Below, piece by piece: positions 58,627-64,000 of a stretch of 64,000 nucleotides of DNA (its first letter is position 1; every line of letters starts with the position of its first letter). The translations under genes were made by a program, and so were the position numbers. The stretch spans positions 1 to 64,000 of the forward strand of contig NZ_FWXV01000016.1 of assembly GCF_900176515.1 (NCBI RefSeq). The letters run 5' to 3'. Under the pieces are notes generated by a model. It did not search any database and was not told where the DNA came from. It saw only the letters and a program-made list of their open reading frames with translations. The DNA is from Kibdelosporangium aridum. Lineage in GTDB: Bacteria > Actinomycetota > Actinomycetes > Mycobacteriales > Pseudonocardiaceae.

Positions 58627-58858
58627 AGTGAGGCATCCTTCCGTTAGGTAGGAAATGCGGAGCGAACGCTCCACGCCTCTGGACGCGCGTACACTGAGGG
58701 AGGTTGCCGTCCATCGGGAAAGATCAATTTTCTCGACCTGGTGGCGCACGTGGTGATGGACGGTCTACGCTCTGCCTCGAAGGCCGATGCCTTGTGACTT
58801 GGTGCTCGAAAGAGTGCCGCTGAAGCCGCCGGACACCTCCCCCCTCGGTCCGGCGGAG

Positions 58859-58970
58859 CTCCGCTGCGGCGGGCGTATGCCCAGCCGCAGCGGAGCGTCC
58901 ATAAGCCTGCTCGCGCTTCGCGCTCGCTTCTCGCTCCGCTGCATTATTTTGGGGGGCCGAGCCCCCCAAA
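58859..58970. repeat. Two strong hairpins in the spacer between the TAP hydrolase and HIT genes
   Basis: CTCCGCTGCGGC (58859-58870) pairs perfectly with GCCGCAGCGGAG (58884-58895), 13-nt loop. TTTGGGGGGC (58948-58957) pairs perfectly with GCCCCCCAAA (58961-58970), 3-nt loop, and could terminate in both directions. Between them is a GCTCGCGCTTCGCGCTCGC run. Overall 58627-59190 lacks genes. Confidence 0.8.
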
Positions 58971-59001
58971 CCCCCACGGTGCCTGCTTCTTGCCTTCCAG
59001 C

Positions 59002-59100
59002 TTGGGTGCTTTGCGCTTGGACCAGCATTGCCCTTGGGGTGCTTTGCGCTTGGGGTGGCGTTGTGCCTTGGGGGTGCTTTGCGGTTCGGGTGGGGTGCGG
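59002..59100. repeat. Three tandem repeats of about 33 bp
   Basis: Units at 59002-59033, 59034-59067 and 59068-59100 each begin CTTGGGGTGCTTTGCG and diverge in their second half (CTTGGACCAGCATTGCC versus CTTGGGGTGGCGTTGTGC). Non-coding, followed by a G-rich stretch to the HIT gene. Confidence 0.8.
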
Positions 59101-59190
59101 GTTTTTGGGCGCCCAGAATTGGGGGTGTCCAGTGGAGTGGACGGGTGTGGGGTGTGATTTCAGGGGGTCATCCCCTATTAGTCTTCGCGC

Positions 59191-59541
59191 ATGAACTCTG
59201 AGTGCTTGTTCTGCCGCATCGTCGCCGGCGAATTGCCCTCGACCGTCGTTCACGAGACCGAGACCACGTTCGCCTTCCGCGATCTGCACCCCCAGGCCAA
59301 GACGCACATCCTGATCGTGCCGCGGGCGCACTTCACCGACGCGGTCGATCTGGCCACCCGGCAGCCCGAGTTGCTCACCGACATCACCCTCGCCGCAGGT
59401 CAGATCGCTGAGCATGAGGGATTGGCACAGCCGGGCTACCGGCTGGTGTTCAACACCGGACGCGACGCCGGGCAGACCGTTTTCCACGTTCACATGCACC
59501 TGCTCGGCGGTGAACAGCTGGGTCACTTCGGCGCCCCGTGA
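59191..59541 (+). CDS. HIT-family nucleotide hydrolase
   Basis: A 116-residue histidine-triad protein of the HINT/PKCI type: CLFCRIVAGELPSTVV at the N-terminus, LIVPRAHFTDAVDL, and the catalytic HVHMHLLGG near the end. Such enzymes hydrolyse aminoacyl- or amide-linked AMP. ATG start. Upstream of phoH as in many actinobacteria. Confidence 0.92.
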   Translation: MNSECLFCRIVAGELPSTVVHETETTFAFRDLHPQAKTHILIVPRAHFTDAVDLATRQPELLTDITLAAGQIAEHEGLAQPGYRLVFNTGRDAGQTVFHVHMHLLGGEQLGHFGAP

Positions 59542-59646
59542 GCAGGTATTCGCTGCGACTTTGCCGGCGCGTCCGGCTAGCATCGTCCTTGTCAGCAACC
59601 AACGACTAGCAGGGCGCGTCAGCGCAGAAAGCAGGCCAGAGGCCTC

Positions 59647-60765
59647 GTGGCCGGTACCGCACCGGGTGGAGCCGCCCGATCATCCGAGACTCCCCTCAAC
59701 GGGAAGAACGGCTCGGTGGACCCGTCGCAGTCCACCCTCTCGTCAGACCAGCCCGGTCATGCGGCGCAATCCAGGTTCTCCGTGCCCGAGTCGGCGTTGT
59801 TGTCGCTGCTCGGCTCCCGTGACGAGAACCTTCGCATCGTCGAGGAGCTTGTCGCCGCGGACGTGCACGTCCGCGGCAACGAGGTCACCTTGTCGGGCAC
59901 GCCTGCCGACGTGGCGTTCGCCGAGCGGGTCTTCGCCGAACTGGCCACCCTCGCGGGCAGCGGCCAGCCGCTGAGCGTGGACGCCGTGCGGCGCTCGATC
60001 GCGATGCTCTCGGCCGGCACGGCCGAGTCCCCTGCCGAGGTGCTCAGCCTGGACATCCTGTCCCGGCGTGGCCGCACCATCCGGCCGAAGACGCTGAACC
60101 AGAAGCACTACGTCGACGCGATCGACAAGCACACCGTCGTGTTCGGCATCGGCCCGGCCGGTACCGGCAAGACGTACCTGGCGATGGCCAAGGCTGTGCA
60201 GGCGTTGCAGGCCAAGCAGGTCAACCGGATCATCCTGACCCGGCCAGCGGTCGAGGCGGGGGAGCGGCTGGGCTATCTGCCCGGCACCCTCTACGAGAAG
60301 ATCGACCCGTACCTGCGGCCGCTGTACGACGCGCTGCACGACATGGTCGACCCGGAGTCGATCCCTCGGCTGACCCAGGCGGGCACGATCGAGGTCGCGC
60401 CGCTGGCGTACATGCGTGGCCGCACGCTCAACGACGCGTTCATCATCCTGGACGAGGCGCAGAACACCACGCCGGAACAGATGAAGATGTTCCTGACCAG
60501 GCTCGGGTTCTCGTCCAAGATCGTGGTCACCGGTGACGTCACCCAGGTCGACCTGCCCGGCGGGCAGCGCTCCGGCCTCAAGGTGGTCCGGGAGATCCTC
60601 GACGGCGTCGAAGACGTCCACTTCTCCATGCTGACCAGCGCGGACGTGGTGCGGCACAAGCTGGTCGCGGACATCGTGGACGCGTACGAGCGGTGGCAGG
60701 CGACCGAGGACGAAGCCGAGATCCGCAAGCCACGCACCGGCAGTGACCACCGTCGTGGCCGATGA
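59647..60765 (+). CDS. phoH: PhoH-family ATPase
   Basis: 372 residues. A variable N-terminal extension precedes KTLNQKHYVDAIDKHTVV and the P-loop FGIGPAGTGKTYLAMA; Walker B is AFIILDEAQNTTPEQMKM, followed by VVTGDVTQVDLPGG. This is the PhoH1/PhoL type linked to ybeY and probably involved in RNA metabolism or ribosome maturation. GTG start; N-terminal boundary less certain than the core. It is followed by ybeY after 12 bp. Confidence 0.93.
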   Translation: MAGTAPGGAARSSETPLNGKNGSVDPSQSTLSSDQPGHAAQSRFSVPESALLSLLGSRDENLRIVEELVAADVHVRGNEVTLSGTPADVAFAERVFAELATLAGSGQPLSVDAVRRSIAMLSAGTAESPAEVLSLDILSRRGRTIRPKTLNQKHYVDAIDKHTVVFGIGPAGTGKTYLAMAKAVQALQAKQVNRIILTRPAVEAGERLGYLPGTLYEKIDPYLRPLYDALHDMVDPESIPRLTQAGTIEVAPLAYMRGRTLNDAFIILDEAQNTTPEQMKMFLTRLGFSSKIVVTGDVTQVDLPGGQRSGLKVVREILDGVEDVHFSMLTSADVVRHKLVADIVDAYERWQATEDEAEIRKPRTGSDHRRGR

Positions 60766-60777
60766 GGTTTTGAACAC

Positions 60778-61326
60778 GTGAGTATCGAGATAGCCAATGA
60801 ATCCGGCGTGGCGGTCGACGACGCGTCGATCGTCGCCGCCGCCCGGTTCGCCCTCGACCGGATGGGCGTGAGCAGGCTCGCCGAGCTGTCGATCATGCTC
60901 GTCGAGCTTGACGTCATGGCCGACCTGCACGAGCGCTGGATGGACCTGCCCGGTCCGACCGACGTGATGGCCTTCCCGCAGGACGAGCTGGACTCCGTGC
61001 GCCGCCCGGACGCCTCCGAGGCAGGCCCGGCGCTGCTCGGCGACATCGTGCTGTGCCCGGCGTTCGCCAAGGACCAGGCCCGTAAAGCCGGTCACAGCCT
61101 GCTGGACGAGTTGCACCTGCTGACCGTGCACGGCTGCCTGCACCTGCTCGGCTACGACCACGCCGAGCCCGCCGAGGAACGCGAGATGTTCTCGCTGCAG
61201 AACCGGATCCTCGCGGACTTCCGGGTGGCCAGGGCTGAGGCCAGACGGCTGGCCGTCCAGCGCAGCGCCGACGACAAGGTGCTCGGCGCGGTGGGGCTGG
61301 ACGAGCCCAAACGTCCCCATAACTGA
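60778..61326 (+). CDS. ybeY: Endoribonuclease/rRNA maturation factor YbeY
   Basis: 182 residues with the metal site HGCLHLLGYDH (three His) and the preceding ELHLLTV helix. PTDVMAFPQDE and LGDIVLCPAFAKDQA match the family. It processes 16S rRNA and takes part in ribosome quality control. GTG start. Part of the phoH-ybeY-CNNM-CDA-era operon. Confidence 0.95.
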   Translation: MSIEIANESGVAVDDASIVAAARFALDRMGVSRLAELSIMLVELDVMADLHERWMDLPGPTDVMAFPQDELDSVRRPDASEAGPALLGDIVLCPAFAKDQARKAGHSLLDELHLLTVHGCLHLLGYDHAEPAEEREMFSLQNRILADFRVARAEARRLAVQRSADDKVLGAVGLDEPKRPHN

Positions 61327-61340
61327 ATCGAGGTCCCGCG

Positions 61341-62657
61341 GTGACGTCGAACTCCGCCACATTGCTCGTAGTAGCGGTGTTGCTGGTGCTGTTCGCGGGA
61401 CTGTTCGCCGCCGCTGACGCGGCGTTGAGCGCGGTGTCCAGGGCACGTGTCGACGGCCTGGTCAGGGCGGGCCGGGCCGGAGCCAAACAGCTGCTGTACG
61501 TCGTGGCCGAGCGGCCGCGGCACGTGAACTTGTTGTTGCTGCTGCGGTTGACGTGTGAGCTCGTGGCCACAGTGCTGTTCACCGTGGCGTGCCTGAACCT
61601 GATCCAGCCGGACGGCTTGGCGGTACTGATCGCCGGTGTCGGTATGGTCGTCGTGTCGTATGTGTTGGTCGGTGTCGGTCCGCGCACGCTCGGCCGTCAG
61701 CATCCATATGCGGTCAGCCTCGTAGCCGCCGCGCCTGTCCGCGCGCTCGGTTTGGTGCTCGGACCGCTGAGCCGTCTGCTCATCGTCATCGGTAACGCGA
61801 TCACGCCGGGCCGTGGTTTTCGTGAGGGCCCGTTCTCGTCCGAAGTGGAGCTCCGGGAACTGGTCGACCTGGCGCAGGAACGCGGCGTGGTGGACGAGGA
61901 CGAGCGGGAGATGATCCACTCGGTCTTCGAGCTGCGGGCGACCATCGCGCGTGAGGTGATGGTGCCGCGCACCGAGATCATCTGGATCGAGCAGGCCAAA
62001 TCCGTGCGGCAAGCGCTTGCGCTGTCGCTGCGCACCGGGTTCACCCGGCTGCCGGTGATCGGCGAGAGCGTCGACGACATCGTCGGCGTGGTGAACCTCA
62101 AGGACCTGGTTCAGGCAGTCGTCGACGGCGGCGAGTCGAGCCGTCAGGTGCGTGACCTGATGCGGCCTGCCGAGTTCGTGCCGGACACCAAGCGCCTCGA
62201 CGACCTGCTCAAGGAGATGCAGCTGTCGCGCAACCACATGGCGATCGCGGTCGACGAGTACGGCGGCACCGCGGGCCTGCTGACCATTGAGGACATCATC
62301 GAGGAGATCGTCGGCGAGATCACCGACGAATCGGACACCGATGACCGCCCGCCGATCGAGCACCTCGAGGACGGCGCGGTGCGCGTCAGCTCGCGGCTGC
62401 CCGTCGAGGACCTCGGCGAGTTGTTCGGCGCGGAGTTCGACGACCTCGACGTGGAGACCGTCGGCGGTCTGCTGGCACAAAGCCTCGGACGCGTCCCGCT
62501 GCCCGGCGCGGAAGCCGAAGTCGCGGGGCTGCGGATGCGGGCCGAGGGCGGCAAGGACAATCGAGGCCGGATGCGCATCACGACCGTGGTGGTCTGCCGT
62601 GCGGCCAAGTCGCTTGACGACGTACCGGTGACAGAAGGGAGCGGCGAGCGTGGCTGA
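61341..62657 (+). CDS. CNNM/CorC-family transporter (hemolysin-like)
   Basis: 438 residues. N-terminal DUF21 membrane domain with about four hydrophobic helices (1-150), a CBS pair (RTEIIWIEQAKSVRQALAL and NHMAIAVDEYGGTAGLLTIE) and a C-terminal CorC/HlyC domain (VGGLLAQSLGRVPLPG). The DEYGGT motif is typical. The family is linked to Mg2+/Co2+ export. GTG start, 14 bp after ybeY; its end overlaps the next gene by 8 bp. Confidence 0.92.
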   Translation: MTSNSATLLVVAVLLVLFAGLFAAADAALSAVSRARVDGLVRAGRAGAKQLLYVVAERPRHVNLLLLLRLTCELVATVLFTVACLNLIQPDGLAVLIAGVGMVVVSYVLVGVGPRTLGRQHPYAVSLVAAAPVRALGLVLGPLSRLLIVIGNAITPGRGFREGPFSSEVELRELVDLAQERGVVDEDEREMIHSVFELRATIAREVMVPRTEIIWIEQAKSVRQALALSLRTGFTRLPVIGESVDDIVGVVNLKDLVQAVVDGGESSRQVRDLMRPAEFVPDTKRLDDLLKEMQLSRNHMAIAVDEYGGTAGLLTIEDIIEEIVGEITDESDTDDRPPIEHLEDGAVRVSSRLPVEDLGELFGAEFDDLDVETVGGLLAQSLGRVPLPGAEAEVAGLRMRAEGGKDNRGRMRITTVVVCRAAKSLDDVPVTEGSGERG

Positions 62658-62973
62658 GCTCGACCCGGAGGACAGCAAGATCATCACGCTGGCGCGGTCG
62701 GCGCGGGCTCGGACAGGCGCCGCCGAAGGCGCGGCAGTGCGCGACACCATGGGCCGGACGTACTCCGCGTGCACGGTCTCGTTGCCGTCGCTGAAACTGA
62801 CCGCGTTGCAGGCCGCTGTCGCTGCCGCTGTGGCCAGTGGCGCCGACGGTCTCGAGGCGGCCGCCGTCGTGACGGACGCGGACTCGGTGGACGCCGAGTC
62901 GCTCGCCGCCGTGCACGATCTGGCGCCCACAGCGCCCGTTCTGCGAGCCAATGCCAAGGGTGAGCTGCCGTAA
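62650..62973 (+). CDS. Degenerate cytidine-deaminase-like protein
   Basis: 107 residues. The general size, LARSARARTGAAEGAAVRDT and YSACTVSLPSLKLTALQAAV resemble the cytidine deaminase fold, but neither the HAE/CAE motif nor the PCxxC motif that bind zinc is present. A protein like this sits at the same place in other actinobacteria between the CNNM gene and era. It is probably non-catalytic; its function is unknown. GTG start overlapping the previous gene. Confidence 0.7.
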   Translation: MAELDPEDSKIITLARSARARTGAAEGAAVRDTMGRTYSACTVSLPSLKLTALQAAVAAAVASGADGLEAAAVVTDADSVDAESLAAVHDLAPTAPVLRANAKGELP

Positions 62974-62987
62974 GCGAGAATGGGCCG

Positions 62988-63893
62988 GTGAACATTCCCG
63001 ACAGCCATCGGTCAGGTTTCGCGTGCTTCGTGGGACGCCCCAACGCGGGCAAGTCCACACTGACCAACGCGCTGGTCGGTACCAAGGTCGCGATCACGTC
63101 GAGCAAACCGCAGACCACCAGGCACGCCATCCGGGGCATCGTGCACCGGCCGGACGCCCAGCTGGTCATTGTGGACACGCCCGGCCTGCACCGGCCCCGC
63201 ACCCTGCTCGGCCAGCGGCTCAACGACATCGTCATGTCGACGTGGTCCGAAGTGGACGTCATCGGCTTCTGCCTGCCAGCGGACCAGAAGATCGGGCCGG
63301 GTGACCGGTTCATCGCGCAGCAGCTGGCGAAGGTGTCCAAGCGGACGCCGGTGATCGGCGTGATCACCAAGACCGACCTCGCGACGCAGGCACAGATCGC
63401 CGAACAGCTCGTAGCGGCACAGTCGTTGATGGAGTTCGCCGAGATCATCCCCGTGTCCGCGGTGGACGGGTTCCAGGTCGGTCAGCTCAGCGACCTGCTG
63501 GTGGCCCAGCTGCCGGAAGGCTCGCCGCTGTATCCCGAAGGCGAACTGACCGACGAGCCAGAGGTGACCCTGGTCGCCGAACTCGTGCGCGAGGCTGCGC
63601 TCGAGGGCGTGCGCGATGAGCTGCCGCACTCCATCGCCGTGGTCGTTGAGGAAATGGCTTTCCGTGAAGGGCGCGACGACCTGATCGACGTGTACGCGGA
63701 GCTGTACGTGGAACGCCCGAGCCAGAAGGGCATCATCCTCGGGCACAAGGGCGAGCGGCTCAAGAAGGTCGGCACGGCCGCGCGCACCCAGATCGAAGCG
63801 CTGCTCGGCGCGAAGGTGTACCTGGACCTGCACGTGAAGGTCGCCAAGGACTGGCAGCGGGACCCGAAACAGTTGCGCAAGCTGGGTTTCTGA
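62988..63893 (+). CDS. era: GTPase Era
   Basis: 301 residues. G1 GRPNAGKSTLTNALVG, G2 KPQTTRHAIRG, G3 DTPGLHRPRTLLG and G4 TKTD, then a C-terminal KH domain containing GIILGHKGERLKKVGTAART. It helps assemble the 30S subunit by binding the 16S rRNA 3' end. GTG start, 14 bp after the deaminase-like gene. Its TGA overlaps the next ATG (TGATG). Confidence 0.97.
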   Translation: MNIPDSHRSGFACFVGRPNAGKSTLTNALVGTKVAITSSKPQTTRHAIRGIVHRPDAQLVIVDTPGLHRPRTLLGQRLNDIVMSTWSEVDVIGFCLPADQKIGPGDRFIAQQLAKVSKRTPVIGVITKTDLATQAQIAEQLVAAQSLMEFAEIIPVSAVDGFQVGQLSDLLVAQLPEGSPLYPEGELTDEPEVTLVAELVREAALEGVRDELPHSIAVVVEEMAFREGRDDLIDVYAELYVERPSQKGIILGHKGERLKKVGTAARTQIEALLGAKVYLDLHVKVAKDWQRDPKQLRKLGF

Positions 63894-64000
63894 TGCTCGG
63901 GCAGCATCGGACGGACGTGCACACCGCGGTGGTCGGTGACAGCGAGGTTCCGTTAGCGACGCTCGGCGGGCGGATCCTCGCCCGGCTGGTGGACTTCGCG
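63893..64000 (+). CDS. RDD-family membrane protein, N-terminal fragment
   Basis: Thirty-six codons from ATG 63893 to the window edge. After a short variable leader the sequence reads VPLATLGGRILARLVDFA, the pattern that begins RDD domains (an Arg, then Asp of the first helix). The gene continues past the window; function and full length cannot be judged. Confidence 0.6.
   Translation, partial: MLGQHRTDVHTAVVGDSEVPLATLGGRILARLVDFA

Noticed and set aside
61152..63008. 618-codon open frame on the minus strand
   Set aside because: Antisense to the CNNM and deaminase-like genes; no motif.

Overview
The window reads as chromosome from a high-G+C Gram-positive actinomycete, probably of the Pseudonocardiales (Amycolatopsis/Kibdelosporangium/Lentzea-like; inferred, not tested). 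Supporting signs are strong third-position G/C, frequent GTG starts, four-base start/stop overlaps (GTGA/ATGA), an ATP-grasp/alpha-E/transglutaminase operon, a leader-peptide-controlled sulfite reductase operon, and a gene set and order (comEC, holA/rpsT, the ATP-grasp trio, lepA, sirA/cysH, hemW, hrcA/dnaJ2/rsmE/phoH/ybeY/CNNM/era) that I recall as broadly conserved with Mycobacterium tuberculosis. No rRNA, tRNA or CRISPR array was seen.

Layout. 1-732: truncated IS256-family element cut by the window edge. 818-1915: a degenerate tandem array of repeats up to about 390 bp, non-coding, lying between the IS and comEC. 2.1-10.4 kb: comEC, a MarR regulator divergent from a beta-propeller glycosidase-like gene, threonine synthase behind a SAM-I (S-box) riboswitch, holA, a 32-bp minisatellite, rpsT and an EamA transporter. 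10.5-14.0 kb: circularly permuted ATP-grasp, alpha-E and transglutaminase operon, with a repeated mini-ORF wedged between the last two genes. 14.1-20.1 kb: two M48-type metalloproteases and a PemK/MazF-like protein, lepA, an HD-domain protein and an APH-like kinase. 20.3-34.3 kb: accessory metabolism, including a GH18 chitinase with two DasR-like operators, nitronate monooxygenase, GNAT, three tandem DUF885 proteins, a DUF4230 protein, an APC permease, an MDR oxidoreductase, a barnase/barstar-type pair, a secreted protein and an enoyl-CoA hydratase.

34.3-42.8 kb (minus strand) is one long assimilatory sulfur operon: cysteine leader peptide, sirA, zinc-ribbon mini-protein, cysH, cysD, mini-ORF, cysN, ssuABC-type ABC transporter and a CbiX-like chelatase. 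Sulfonate or sulfate sulfur is taken up and activated to APS, APS is reduced to sulfite by an iron-sulfur CysH, and SirA reduces sulfite to sulfide; the chelatase may supply siroheme. The leader region carries four alternately pairing GC blocks, the first overlapping the single Cys codon, which is the layout expected of a cysteine attenuator.

42.9-53.8 kb: hemW, a TetR/flavin-hydroxylase pair with three operator-like repeats, a small heat-shock protein, a kduI-kduD-iclR-lctP uronate-type operon, and an XRE/ImmA regulator-protease next to an unrecognised gene. 54.1-64.0 kb: hrcA-dnaJ2-rsmE, a secreted TAP-type hydrolase, a hairpin- and repeat-rich spacer, then HIT, phoH, ybeY, CNNM, a degenerate cytidine-deaminase-like gene, era, and the start of an RDD-family gene that runs off the window.

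The least explained items are the 818-1915 repeat array and the two MSELASE mini-ORFs, each stitched between two genes of an operon by stop/start coupling.
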